From the NCBI GenBank assembly GCA_021613535.1, contig CP075492.1, positions 12,338,001 to 12,402,000 on the forward strand: a stretch of DNA of 64,000 bases, read 5' to 3'. The notes beneath the pieces were generated by a model. That model was not told the origin of the DNA and did no database searches. It saw only the letters and a list, made by a program, of their open reading frames with translations. The translations under genes were made by a program, and so were the position numbers. Source of the stretch: Adineta vaga (Eukaryota > Rotifera). Positions 12,448 through 32,298 of this stretch are shown here, piece by piece (positions within the stretch are counted from its first letter, which is position 1; every line of letters starts with the position of its first letter).

Positions 12448-12925
12448 TAGTTGTTATTTTTCATTTGTTTCTATTTCGTATTCCTTTGTCATATAAACCT
12501 TTACTAATGTTGAATATACATCTGTTTATGCTTTTACTAAATGATTCAATAAGTTTTTATTTTCCGTATTGATTTCTATCAATAGCTCTCAGAGTATATT
12601 TTCGATTTACTAATGAATATGACATAACCGACTAGTACAAAACATCGATCTATCGTTCTTTACTGGAGAGTATTAGTACTATATAATGATATTTGAATCT
12701 TTTTCTCCAACAAATAATTCGATTAACTTTTGTAAGCATTACAAGTTCTTCCTCACAATAGACATATCTTTGGATAAAGAAAAATAATTCTGAAATAAAG
12801 ATTAAAAAATAGTATTTTTTTTTAATTCATACAGAATAAATCAAAATAAACACAACTGCTTATTCTATGTACTAGAATCACGATTAAAAGAAAAAAGAAA
12901 ATTTTTTACTTTCATACAATCTTCA

Positions 12926-12956
<31 letters not shown>

Positions 12957-13087
12957 TCTGATGTATGTAAACGAGAAGCAAAAAATATTTCATTCTATAG
13001 AATAAGTTGTTAACAACAACAATAATAGTGGCAATAGAGAAAACCTAGACAAAGAAATTACAAAGAAAGATAGATATAATTTTGCTT
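12448..13087. other. Convergent 3' region with (AT)n repeat
   Basis: About 640 bp between the stops of two convergent genes. It contains an (AT)n run at about 12925-12948 and several AATAAA-like motifs on both strands (for example near 12795). No gene seen. Confidence 0.5.
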
Positions 13088-15970
13088 CTATAATAAAGAT
13101 TCAGATATTGAAGATGATGATGACATTGATAATTGAGATTGTGCTGATAATAAATCATTTTGTAGAAGTGATTCCGGTATATTTTTCATTGTATAAAATA
13201 ATAAGCGTTTCGCACGATTTGTTGTTTCACTCAATGTTATCAATGTCCACGTTGTTCGATCAAGTATAACAGACCATGGTCGTTCAACATGTAAAATTTT
13301 ATTGGCTTTCAAATATTCATTTCGTCGGATTTGCCAGATACATGAGGCATTATAATCCGCAATTAACCATCCACCAAAATGATCTGTACTTACTTTAAAT
13401 CCTGTCACTTCAATTTGTCGTAATAAATTCAATTGATAATCAAATATAAGTAAAGCAAAATCACATAGAACAGCTAAATGTTCTGTAAGATCATCCGCTT
13501 CGATATCCCAAATAGTTGATGATTCAAGTATATGTTTACATATCGATTTTAATTTATAATCATAACGTTCAAGTAAAAATTGTGGACGATCTTTGTAAGA
13601 TGAACGAGTATAGGATGAATTAAATGTTTTCGTATTTGATGCTGACCGAAGTTTATATGTATGAAAAACTGATGAGCAACATGATGTAATACGTTTTGGC
13701 CAATCACCATTGATATCCACAGTATTGATAATTTTACTGAATGAACGATTGCATATTATCTAGAAAACAAAATTAAAAAAAAACGAATGAAAGATTTTCT
13801 TTTTCGGTTAGAAATTTACAATTTGCGTTTGTGTTGCTATAACCCATGTATTGGTAGATTTTGACCATGATAAATCAATAATGCCATCATATGGCCATGA
13901 AAATGATAGAAGAGAAGTATCTGGTTTAAATAAAACAAATTGTTTATTAAGTTGATGATAAAGACATAAGTGTTGACTTCCACTAATTTCTAGAAAACGC
14001 CAAAATTCATTTCCTAAATCAATTATTTGTGTATAAGTAAATTCTAATTTTTCAAATAGAGAAACATATTCATTTCGTGATATTTGCTCATAGAGATCGA
14101 TAATCGTTGTTTCTTCATTAGTTTGTTTATTTGAACCGTAATCATCTAAGATAAATGAACTATCTATTAAAGTAACAAATACAATTTCTTTCATACCTGA
14201 ATCAGCAAATGAAACAACAGTTATTCCTTGTGCATCCGTTGTTGGTCTCCAACCATTTTCTAATAGATTCGCCCAATGTTCTTGTCCAATTTCTAACCAT
14301 GTACCATTTAAATTCGAATCTGTTGCATCGAGATGTCTTCGTAGATGTAACTGCGTACCTCGAATATCATCTGTCGAATGACGAAATGATAAACGTTGTG
14401 AACGATGTCTATGTAAATCACCTCGATTATATATATCTTGTTTCATGTTTGATGTTGATGTTGTTGCTGATGATGAACAACCATACATTTGATTATCCAC
14501 CGCACGTAATTGATTACCTTCCAATGTTTTCGAACGATATTTTCGATCTCGTGTTCGATTAGTTGTATTTGTTTCGTGACTACGTTGTCGTTGTTGATGA
14601 CCAAGATTATTTTCTGTTGTTTGCGTTGGAGGAATAATTCGTTCGATTGGAATATTAATTGGTTGAAGAATTTCATTCGTTTTCGGTGGTGGAGATGGAG
14701 AATCATCATATTTATAACGTAAATTTTTTCGTACTTCACGTAATCGTTGAAAACGTCTCATTGAATCATCAAATGATTCAAATGAAAAAGGTTTATGATC
14801 ATTGTTAATTGACGGTGTTGGTGTCGTTTCATCTTCTTCTTGTTGTTCAGGTAAAACATTGGTTATAATACGAGCATGTCGTCGATTCTTATCATCTGCA
14901 TGTGTTGGACGTTTTGATTGAAATGTTGTACTTGTTTTTGTTGTTGTTTGTTTCGCTTTCGCATCATACGAATATTCAGCATGATCAAGGGATTGTAAAG
15001 GTGTTTGCTAAAGATATATAAAAAAATCCAGGTAAAAAACAAGCTTGATTCCTTACAATAAAAACGTTTTTAAACCTATTATCAAATATTCAATATTTTC
15101 TTTCTTTTCTGGAATTTTTAATCGATCGAAAGCCTACTCTATTTGGTGAGGTAAAAGAAAGTACTCGAAAATGATTTTGACTTTTAATCAATCATGCGAA
15201 TAAAATATTTTCATTTATTCAAAAGAAATGAATAGAGAATCAGTTAGATAAATAAAGGCGATGATGACGTTATTGTTAAGATAAAGAAATATGAAAGTCA
15301 AGACATTTACATCGAAAAGATAAGAGATTCGTATTTATATATAACTTCTAAAATTAAACAAGTAAATTACCTCATCGGCTGATAATGATGATGAAGAACA
15401 TTGAGGACTGGTACAGATTTCTAAAACACGTTTTAATTCTAAATTAAGATCGTTACTAGTTGAAGATGAATCATAATTTTTATGTACAGCTGTTTTCGAT
15501 GATGATGATGATGATGTTGAATGATCTGTATAACGTGATGTTTCAGCTAATTTATCCTGTCGAAGATTTTCCGATGATAATTCACCAATATTATCCTTAG
15601 CAATATTTCCAGCTAAAATTAATTTTGATTGTTCTAATTCTTCACGAATAGATCTTAAACTTGTTGATATACGATCAATTTCACTTTTATTTAAATAATC
15701 TAATGGTTCACTTTGCCAACGTCGTTGTTGTTGTGCTCGTTTACGTTCGGTTTTTTCAACAAATAATTGAGTATCAAATTCGAGTCGTTCGAATTTATCT
15801 AGAAGAGTTTTTTCTAATTCACGTTGTCGAGCTAGAAGCCGTTTTATGGCTGCTTCTCGCCAATGTTCTAATTTTTTAATCGCACGTGTTCGAAGTGTTG
15901 GTAAATCATTCAACATTGATCGAAGCTTATGAACCATTTCTTCGTTTGCATACTGTTGACGAATCGTCAT
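13088..15970 (-). CDS. Coiled-coil protein with C-terminal beta-propeller-like region, 819 aa
   Basis: Exons 15970-15371, 15007-13820 and 13759-13088 join in phase 0. Residues 1-110 are a charged helical region (RTRAIKKLEHWREAAIKRLL, then heptad-like QRELEKTLLDKFERLEF). Residues 120-400 are low complexity and basic, with several Ser runs. From about residue 400 the sequence is made of short beta strands with repeated W-x-I/L-x and hydrophobic D motifs (FGGWLIADY, TWTLITLSETTNRAKRLLF), as in NHL or WD propellers. The layout recalls TRIM-NHL proteins without RING or B-box, but I see no zinc-binding cysteines, so that link is only a suggestion. No signal peptide or membrane segment. Confidence 0.65.
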
Positions 15971-17855
15971 TGTTGTAATCTTTCTTCTGTCTATTAGTTA
16001 ACGTGCTTTCTATTTTTCTTCTAATGTTCCATTTCAAAAACAAAATACGCAAAGTAAATAATCGATAATAACTAGAAAAAGAAAAATCGGACATAGACAT
16101 TTCTACTCCTACATAGTATAAGTAAACAATATATATTATATGATCAATTCCTATTAAGATCATAATTGTTTCTCTCTCTATAGAAGAATTGATAACCTAA
16201 GCCAGATTAGTACTTACCACAAAGTGAAAACAACTACGCTAATGATGAAATGCAATCTCACACTTGTTCTCAGGTGTTTGCTGTCGGCTACAAAACTAAG
16301 CAGTCGTTTTGTTTGTCTGTTTTATTTTGTTGAAAAGAAAGAAAACGAGAGAGAGAGAATGAGGGGAAGACAGAAGAAAACAAATCTCGTCTTCTCCTCC
16401 CTTTTTTTTCTCTTCTTAAGTGTAAGGTACTTTTTTTATGCTGTATTGCGTCGTCGAACAAGAATAACAACAAATACCACTTCCACCATCAGTGGTTGGC
16501 GGCTTTTTCTCTTCACTAACTATACCGTTCTTCCTGACAAGAAATAAATAAATAAGCAATAGGTGCAAAAAAATAAGAGTTTTTTTTTTCGTACTTGTGT
16601 GGAAAGAGCATATAAAAAACATCTCATCTTTTTTTTTCTCTTTCTCTTTCTCTTTCTTTTAAGTACAGATAAGACGTACATAATATACGAAAGGTAAAAT
16701 TCGTGTGCATGTTTATAACCTTTACTAAAACTTGAAAATGAAAATTAGCATGACGAATGATTTTTTTACTTGTCGAATTCATTGATTTCTTTTCTTCTTA
16801 GTTACAAATATTGAAAGAAAAACTCTAATAATCATTTTTCTTTTGAAAGCAAATTCATGTACAATAGTCTTGCGTTTTTTTTTTATCAAAAGAATAAATT
16901 TATTTTCAAAGCAAAAAAACAAATATATATCACGATAAAGAAACGAGAAATGAATGTATGACGTCGAAGGTTACTTACCGCAATAGCAAATAGAATTACA
17001 AAATCAAAAGTAAATTCAATAATAATAACCACAAATAGATCTTGGAGTTTACTTTGATCACTGATATTCAAAAAAGGAATTGATTCAAATCAAGAAATTT
17101 ATTAACGAGTTTTTTCTTCGAATCGTTCTCTTATTGATTCTACATGTTCATGTGTGGCTTCTTTGTAAACAAAACAATACAATGTATTTTTCTTTTAACC
17201 TTCACTTTCATCATTCAATCGCTGAAGAACATCGAAAATTTTCTAATGAAAAAAAAAGAATTGAATCTCAACACGTCATAACTCACGCTTAAAATAAGAT
17301 GTTTTCTTTTCTATATGAAAGAAGGAAAAAATCAAATAACAGTTGGCATATACAAAATATAATTGTATGCCATACATATGCAAAACAAGCTTTTGTTCTC
17401 TTGATCAAAGTTCGATTATATTGAACTCGTTTTTTTCGCTCGCTCTCTTGTCAAATTTATTCGATGAGAAGATATACGAATGCAAACGAACGAATAATGT
17501 TCATTGAAACAGATCAAATGTCAACTTCATATTGAAATTTAATGCATAGATACCTTTTCACTAAATAAATACAGTTAATGCTAATATCAAAGTAACAGAA
17601 CAGATGGATCGAATCAATCATACGCAATACAGTGGTCCCATACTGCGATAGTTTATATATTGAAACCTATTTTGATTTTCATTACAATAGTCAAAAAAGA
17701 AGAAGAAGAACGAGCAGAAATAGTTTGTAAAAGTCGATATCAATGGGAGATAATTTTAAAAAAATGCACATACACACAACAGCAAAAACTAGTAAGAACT
17801 GAGATTAAAAATATAAGAAAAAAAAAAAGAAGAGTTGAAATATTCATGTCCTGAA
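15971..17855. other. Long intergenic region, one orphan exon candidate
   Basis: About 1.9 kb between the start of the coiled-coil gene and the 3' end of the transporter. It is rich in pyrimidine runs (for example TTTCTCTTTCTC near 16635-16655). Short ORFs on both strands look random, apart from the splice-bounded candidate exon at 16979-17060. Confidence 0.45.
16979..17060 (-). other. Orphan splice-bounded exon candidate, membrane-segment-like
   Basis: On the minus strand, a tract ending in gaatatcag is followed by an 82-nt open segment and a strong donor (GCG then gtaagtaac). In one frame it encodes a hydrophobic helix with acidic residues (FVVIIIEFTFDFVILFAIA). No partner exon was found on either side, so this may be chance or part of an unrecognised small membrane protein. 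Confidence 0.2.
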
Positions 17856-20142
17856 TTATAATTTATTGTCATCATTACTACTTTGTTGCAAATTCATTTT
17901 AAGAATGTCATCTTCTGTATTCCCTGTTAAAGATTCTCCTTCACCTGCAACAACCGTCGATTGCTTAGTTCGGAAACTAAATAAACATTGAAATAAATAT
18001 CGAGAAATCTATAGGAAATCATTTGTTTATTTACCCGATTATACCCATACGTTCGACTTCAGCGACCGTTTGTGGAAGTGGTTTGTGTAACGTTTCCGGA
18101 AACATTAAAGCAAGAACGGCAGCCGAAAGTGAAACAATACCGTAAAGAACTATGGGTAAATAAAGCCAAATACGTGTCTGAATAAAGGCGGAAAATAAAT
18201 ATTCATGTTTTTCTACTATTCTCAACTTACTAAATAATCATTGCAAAATGTACCAATAATAGCGCCAATACGGGCAACCATTGAACAAATTCCCATGCCT
18301 GTATTTCGAACATTAGTTGGAAATAATTCATTGGCATAAATATAAATAATCGCATAGGATGCTGATGCAAAAAATTTCAATGCAACATTAATTATATTCA
18401 TGAGAGTTATTTGAGCTAGAATTTGCAAAAGAAAAACATTTCATTCGTCTCCTTCTTTTTCGTAACAAACCTGAACTATCTTTTGTCATGAATTTTTGAA
18501 CGGGTATAGCAAGAAGTGCAACTATACCGAATAGAATTGCAAATAGACAATAGGGTTTCTTTCGGCCAACACGATCGAGTATTAAATGAACGATTACATA
18601 GGCAGTCAATTCAACCAAAGCACTGACAGTAAATGATAGATATGGATTTAATTTCCATGAACCTGTATTTTGTGAAACACCATAAAACACAAGATTTTGT
18701 ACGAGCCTTAACGAAAAAAATCGAGAATTATTAATTTTGTTTTTGTTTTGAATAAAATCAAACTTACCATTGAAAGAAAAGATTAATACTGATAATAAAC
18801 ATAATTTTTGATCTAAATAAAGTCATAATACCTGCTTGATTTTGTTTATTTCCTATATTCTATTTAAAAACAAAATATTTTAAACTAAAAGATATGTTTC
18901 TTTTGTCTCGAGAAACAAACTCGTTCTTGTTCTTCTTTCATTTGTTGATAAGCAACTTCATTGAATGGTCGTTTATTTTCTTTTGCAATATTTCGTAAAA
19001 CTTTTTCAGCATCATCAAAATGTCCTTTACTAACAAGCCATCGTGGACTTTCTGGTAGAATACTAAACGATAATTTTCATTTGTTTTTTTCTGTTTCAGG
19101 TTGACAATCTTTACTTACAAATAGAACAACATGAATGGAATAGTAAAAATCGAAATAGCCCATGTTAATGTTCTCCATGTACGAATAAAAAAAGCAAAAC
19201 CAACAAGAAAGAATTGACCAAACGCAAAAAAATATTCAATCACAATTCCAGTTAATAAGCGTTTACTTGGACCGACTAGAAATTATGAATTTACGAATTG
19301 ATCCATCTATGAGAAGAATTCTTATTCTTACCGATTTCTGAACCGAGTACAAAACCAGATACAGATATACCTCGTGTTGAACATGCTAATAAAAATCGTG
19401 CAAAGATGAAAATTATATACGATGGCCAAAATCTTAATGATTCTTGTGGACCAAATGCACAGAGAAATCCCGAAAAAGTCATTAGAATAAAACTAACACT
19501 CATTATTGGTCGACGCCCGTATCTGTAAAATAAACAAAAAAGCAAATGATTTTATAAGATCTTCATATTTATATATTCTTACTTGTCAGCTAATATGCCA
19601 AAAACGATTGAACCCACCATATAACCAAAGAAGAAAATCATTTGAACTGCTGAACGATAATTAACTCGATCACAGACCATACTCCACTAAAAACAAACCA
19701 ATCAACAGAATACGAGTTATTCCATCTTTATTTAATAGATAATCTTTACTTCTTCGACTAGCGTTTTTGTATAATGAGTTTTATCATAAACATAATTTTC
19801 ACAGCTTTCTAATTGATTCAATGATTGATTTTCATGGCGTAGAAAAGTTCTTCGTCGGTAACAACGTTGACATTCTTTGAGTGATAAACCATTTTGTTCC
19901 TTATTACATTGATATGCCGTTGGTTCATATTCCAAGTGAAATATTTGGTTGGATGAATTTACATAACTATCCTTCGATTTCAAAACAGGATTTCTACATC
20001 GAAAATCTGGTGTTGCTGCAGTAAATGTATATGTATAGACCATAATTGGTGGTAACATATAAGTCAAACATATAAGAGTATATTTCACTTTTTGAAATTT
20101 ACCCCAATCACCAACTGTTTCAAGAAATGTATCGAATTTCAT
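17856..20142 (-). CDS. SLC22-family organic ion transporter (MFS)
   Basis: A 12-helix major facilitator that moves organic cations, anions or carnitine across the plasma membrane; the substrate cannot be told from sequence. Ten exons (20142-19750, 19686-19583, 19522-19332, 19275-19119, 19062-18921, 18859-18768, 18706-18471, 18415-18231, 18177-18035, 17976-17856) give 587 aa. Family marks: [17 protein letters not shown] at the start; a large Cys-containing first extracellular loop (residues 45-135); KYGRRP after helix 2; [12 protein letters not shown] before the central loop; [23 protein letters not shown], the usual SLC22 block before helix 11; and [10 protein letters not shown] after helix 12. 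All splice phases agree and no break is seen. The gene lies 253 bp downstream of synaptojanin on the same strand. Confidence 0.92.
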
Positions 20143-20395
20143 CTACAAACAAACGAAAAAGTAATGCAGTTGGAAAATATTGCGATATGGAATGACTAAA
20201 AAGGATAAAATGACTAGTACATATATAAATAGACACTAAAAAAAAGCAATAAAAGAAACAAAGTGAGAAAGAAAGAAAGAGAGAATGAATTGACTGTATG
20301 TGCATGGAAACTTTGATTATGAAGAATGACAAAAGGTAGACACTAAACATATGTCAGGAGATACAACATATAGAATAAATATTGACTAGAAAGTT

Positions 20396-27411
<7,016 letters not shown>

Positions 27412-27412
<1 letters not shown>

Positions 27413-27858
27413 TGCGTGATTCGAGTATTTCTACATTTTCTTTCTTTTGTATTCTCTATGATTAATTTCTTACTCGTTTGTTGATCAAGATTGGGCGGTC
27501 GTGTTGCTGTTGTTGTAGATGATAACGGTGCTGTCTCAGCTGATAATTTCATATCAGTTAATTGAGAAACTGTAAATGGTGATATATAAGAATCTGCAGT
27601 ATTTCTTTGTTGTTGCTGTTGATATCGGAAAAGAAGTACATCTGATCGACTAGGTGATGTGGAACAAGCTTGTTGCTGAAGTTGAACATAGAATGAACCA
27701 TAGATTTGTTGTGGAATAGATCCTTGTGAAATATCTGTAGAATTTAGCGGTACAGTAGCTTCAGCTTTTCGATATAAAGCTACACTCCAATTGGAAACTG
27801 GAGCTGCAGGTGGAAGTGGAGTTCGTGCTGATTCAGCAGGAGCCGCATTCGGAAACAT
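27412..27858 (-). CDS. Probable N-terminal exon of synaptojanin, or upstream ORF
   Basis: An open frame of 149 codons with a good ATG (MFPNAAPAESARTPLPP), Pro/Ala/Gln/Thr-rich, whose TGA (27411-27409) overlaps the ATG at 27412 in the pattern caATGA. A GT-AG intron (27473-27431, 43 nt) would join it to the SAC exon, but the frames then differ by one base, while the downstream residues (KLIETSDYIYIQGSITH) align with the normal start of a SAC domain. Possible readings are a lost or added base in this exon, an unusual splice, or a true upstream ORF. Confidence 0.5.
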
Positions 27859-28179
27859 TTTATCGTAGGTTTTTCGGAAAAAAAAGATTTATGGAAAAAT
27901 AATAAACAGAACGTTTTTTTGATTGGCTTTAAAATCAACCAATCAGATAACTGCCGAGAAACTTAATTAAATATTATCAATAAAACAAAATTCTATTTGA
28001 ACGAATCATGTTAAAAATGTTTTTAAATGAAAATGAAATAGAAATTTTCCAAAAGAAAATCTATGAGGTCACTAGCTTTGCTGTTTTTCGTTCTATGGAT
28101 CGTCATTTATTGAATTCATTATTTATATTCTTGTGTATGTGTGTTGTGTGTGTGTGATTATATTTACAGTTAGATAGTC
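27859..28179. promoter_or_regulatory. Short shared upstream region of two divergent genes
   Basis: Only about 320 bp separates the start of the synaptojanin N-terminal exon (-) from the start of the NHL-like gene (+), so both promoters probably lie here. A (GT)n-like tract sits near 28135-28158. No TATA or initiator can be assigned with confidence. Confidence 0.45.
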
Positions 28180-29894
28180 ATGTCGAATACAGTAACTGAA
28201 AATCAAAATTCATCAACAAGTGAAGTTTCGAAACAAAAATTAGATTCGAATGATGGATATACAGAAAGACAATTACAAAGTTCATTTCAACCATCATCAT
28301 CGACAGTAATCCTTTGTTTAAATCTTTTTGTTGTTTTTTTTTCTGTACTTTGGAAAATTTTTAATTAGAATGTGGAACACGTAACGGATCAATTACAATC
28401 ATTGAATGTTGCATCGAAAGTAACTATGCGAGTATGTGAATTATATGATAAAAACGAAATGGCTATGTATGAGAATATTTTTTGATTATTTAGTCTGATG
28501 CTCCACCATTTACGCCATCATCTGAGGCAACAAAAGTATCGGCAAAGGATGATTCGGAGAGCAAAATCAAAACAGAATTAGTATATGATTTGAAAAAATA
28601 TAAACATGATTACTTTATATCGGAACTTTCGTGTAATTTCGATCGAGAAAATAGCAAATTTGGCGCACCAACAGGAATATGTGCCTTACCTGATGATCGT
28701 TTATTGGTGGCAAATTTTGATCGCGATTCGGTTTTACTTCTCGATATTAATGGTGTTGTTCATCAAATTTTCAAAGATTTACCAACACCAAAAGCAGTTA
28801 TTTACAATTCAACTGGCTCAGCACCACAAGCAGTTGTTGCAACAAGAAAAGAAGCAGTTATTTTAGATTTAAATACCAATAAAGCTGTTACCAGAAGTAA
28901 AATCCGAGGATTTTATCCATGGAATATTCAATATATTCAAGAACGAGGTGTTTATGCCGGTAAGTTATCTTCAATCGCCATTTTCATTTTCTAAGCTCAA
29001 CCGATATGTTGTTATTATGCCCTTATAACCTATGAGTTCTTTTGATTGATAGCTATTGTATATACTAGTATCTATCAACAAGAAAATACTGAATTCTATT
29101 CAATGTTTTTTTTATACTTGAATAGCAAGGTCTTCTTGATAATCGAGATATCGTGTATAATGATACTCAGATAAACATCATATTAACAATCTTCGAAGAG
29201 TTTATAGAAATTGTATCATTCTATTTTCTTTATCACAGTGTAACGTTTATAAAAGTATTATGTTACTAGTTTATAACATTATTTTCCAATGCAATCTTAC
29301 AAATGAAGGCCATTGCTTTCGGTATTCTTATTTTGTACATAAAAAAAAGTCTATTCATGTTTATTATTCTAACTCTCCTTTCTTCTAGCATGTGATCCAT
29401 CCGGTGAACGCATTGTTTTTCTTGATAATAATCTTGCTGAAATCGGTGTTTGGTCATTTCATGATTCAGCTCAAGATCACTTACTTCAAACAACACCTCA
29501 ACTTTATCAAAAAGTTTATCCATATGCGGCTTATTTCTTAGCAAATGATACATCATTTGTTTTAACACACCGTCAAGATAAATGTCATCTTCATGAATAT
29601 GATGATTCTAGTGCAACACCGAAATCAACATACAATATTCCTCAATCATTACAATCGTATTCGATATTTGTTGATAATGATAAGAAATGTTTAATACCGG
29701 ATAAATTAAATCATCGTTTGGTTTCTATTGATAAAGATTCGAATATTGAAGAATATAAATGTAAATCAATTCAAGAACCTTATTCCATCACATTCTTATC
29801 AACAGGTACATTGTGTGTTACGGATTGGAATAAATCGCATGGAACAAGTGGTGGTATATCAGTCATTAGTGAAGTCAATTTAAAACAAAAATAG
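28180..29894 (+). CDS. NHL-repeat-like beta-propeller protein, 386 aa
   Basis: Exons 28180-28305, 28369-28431, 28494-28959 and 29389-29894 join in phase. The first 70 residues are polar and Ser/Thr/Gln-rich. From about residue 95 to the end there are propeller-like blade motifs: FGAPTGICALPDDRLLVANFDRD (shown here only as the block GICALPDDRLLVANFDRD, the typical NHL strand), VLLLDINGVVHQIF, PSGERIVFLDNN, and a closing PYSITFLSTGTLCVTDW. These match the GI-x-x-x-pdG-x-lyVaD pattern of NHL repeats, which serve as protein or RNA binding platforms in TRIM2/3-type proteins. RING, B-box and filamin domains are absent. The third intron (429 nt) is unusually long for this window and shows no embedded gene. 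Confidence 0.7.
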
Positions 29895-30547
29895 TCAACA
29901 TTGATGAGCAATGATTTTCCAAAAACACATGAAGACATCACTCTTTTTCTCTCGCTCTCTTTCTATTCATAGTATGTAGTCATTGGATTATTTTAAGCAA
30001 AAAAAGAAAAAAAACCCTATTACTTATCTCACTAGTCTCATTGTCAACATAAAAATTTCATGTTGATATGACGATAAAAAAAATTAGTCTATTACTTCTC
30101 TTTTTTTTTCTTGCATCTATTTACGTCTATAGTCATTTTTCTTCTCGGTTCTTATGATTATGATTATTATTGTTGTTGTTCTAGTTATTGTTGTTGTTGT
30201 TATTTTTTTTGTTATCTACGTCATTTTTTTTTGGATATCTATCATCAACAGAGAAAAAAGAATAAACTTAAGAAAATATTTCTTTTTCGATCGGTCTGCA
30301 TGTTTATCAGACGATGGGAAAGCAGACAGCAGCAGTAATAATCGAAGGTTTTTTTTCATAATATTGATAATGAAATCATTTTATACGAGAAATTGTTCAT
30401 ACTGTGAAATGTATTTGATATTTTATTTCCGATATATGATTTATATATGAAGAAGTTTCTAAGCACACTCAAACACACTCACACAAGCATATGCATAAGT
30501 TCTATAATCGCTATACTGTTTCAGTTAAAAAATTGAACACCATTGAT
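29895..30547. other. Convergent 3' region, no gene seen
   Basis: About 650 bp between the 3' ends of the NHL-like gene and SPARC. Hydrophobic ORFs near 30111-30450 arise from (TTG)/(TTA) low-complexity sequence at 30155-30235 and are rejected as genes. Confidence 0.5.
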
Positions 30548-32298
30548 TTAATGTGAACAGAAGGTTTTTAAGAAAGCCATATCATCTAGAACACATTACA
30601 AAAGAAATTGTAGTTTTGCGAGAAAAGAAAAATGTATCAAACATACCTTTATCAAGACCAAGACATGTACCCCATTCGTCAGATGATATCTTATTATCAT
30701 TATTAATATCACAATGATCCAAAAATGGTTGAATACAATGTTCGAGAACTTTAAGTGATCGAACAAAACGAGCTATTTCTTCACTGTTAACCGCACTATA
30801 AATTAATAACAAGACAAAGTTTCTTGCTTTCAAAGTCAATACCATCCAACTTACTTATCATGAGTTTGATCAAGTTCACAGAATTCCCAAAGGACAGCAT
30901 TACGCCACCATTTTTCTGTATTTGATAATTTCATTTTACGTGCTTCATCGACTAAGACAGCATATTTAGCATCGAGATCTTTTCGAATAAACTAAAAACA
31001 AAAGAAGCAATGAAACAATATGTCATTTCTTACATACCAATGCATCGAGAATTTCACCAAGCCAAATATTCATTCGTTTAGGAAAAACTTCCAATTCAAA
31101 ATCAGTACAAATACCAATATCTATTAAGCAAAAATTATATTGAAATATCACTAGACTATATTATCTTACTTTGACATCGTCCAAAATAATCAATTGAATC
31201 TGTTAAAGCTTCTTGTCTTGAACAACGTTCATCTTTCTTACGACACCAACATTGCATTTGAAAGAATTCACAATCCGATGTGTATGTATGATTTGCTTTT
31301 GTACAAACCTACGATTAGATTAACAAAGTTTATCTTTAACGGAATAGATTTCTTTCTTTCTTTTCCGTACCATCAAACGTTCATCTTTAGGATCTTCACA
31401 TTGTGAAATACAAGCACATTCAGCATCACCATCTTTATTTAAAATACATGTTTCACCATCTCGACATTTTGTACTTGCACATCGATCTATGATTATACTC
31501 ATAATTCTAATATTCAATCAATATGAATATCTACCTTGAAAATCATTTAAAATTTTTGCATCATCAGTTTGTACAGCTCCATTTTGTACCTCAACTTTGA
31601 TTTCTGATTCTGCCTGAAGTATGAAAAGAAATTACGATTATTTCGAGACATTGACCAGAACAATGTGGAATGTTCCTTGACATATCAATTCTTCTTTCTT
31701 TTAACTATTCCAAGAACTAATCCATATCTATGATGCAACTACATAGTAATGGGAAAGGAAAACTCAATATAAACAGCAATTATCTCAAAGAAAAATCATG
31801 TTCAAAATTCTTTTGTGGTTTTCTTAGTCATATGTCAAAAGAATTTTTCTTGATGAACGATTTGGAGGCGTATATCTGTCAGCAGCTGAGATATATTTAT
31901 TTAACATTTTCATTCGAAAAAGTCATTGGATGTCGCTTTTCTCTCTCTCTCTCGACGTATATATATATAATCATCGTATATTTTAATAGATCTTATAGTA
32001 TTGCGTTGTTGTTTTTTTGGCATGTGATTAGTGTTGTTTCTATCGAAGACAGAAATATATCTATCATTTAATTATGAGATATCATCGAATCAGACGTATT
32101 CGTATGACCCGTCTTTGTCCCTCGATCTCAAGATACTCAAATAACCTAGTTTAGAAAATGATGCATAAGAATGCAATTGTATTGATTAGAACATATTTGA
32201 TTTTTATTATCAATAGTATATTGACTTACTCGAATGAAAAATAATTGTTGACATGAAAGAATAGTTATTAAAAACAAAAGAAACGATTTTGATGCCAT
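30548..32298 (-). CDS. SPARC: SPARC / osteonectin-like matricellular protein
   Basis: A secreted collagen- and calcium-binding glycoprotein of the extracellular matrix. Exons 32298-32230, 31613-31535, 31486-31371, 31308-31170, 31120-31038, 30991-30855, 30795-30647 and 30585-30548 give 269 aa. Order: signal peptide (MASKSFLLFLITILSC), short acidic segment, follistatin-like domain (CASTKCRDGETCILN, CACISQCEDPKDERLMVC, CEFFQMQCWCRKKDERC), then the EC domain with two EF-hands: a variant loop DQTHDNAVNSEEI and a canonical loop DINNDNKISSDEW, with the pairing cysteines LEHC and GTCLGL around it. Compared with vertebrate SPARC the N-terminal acidic domain is short. All phases agree. The first intron is about 616 nt, long for this locus. 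Confidence 0.92.

Noticed and set aside
14209-14739. Overlapping ORFs on both strands within the coiled-coil/propeller gene
   Set aside because: They are shadows of the real minus-strand exon and have skewed Met/His/Asn composition.
30111-30450. Hydrophobic ORFs resembling a small membrane protein
   Set aside because: They derive from a TTG/TTA-rich low-complexity stretch and have no start context or splice support.
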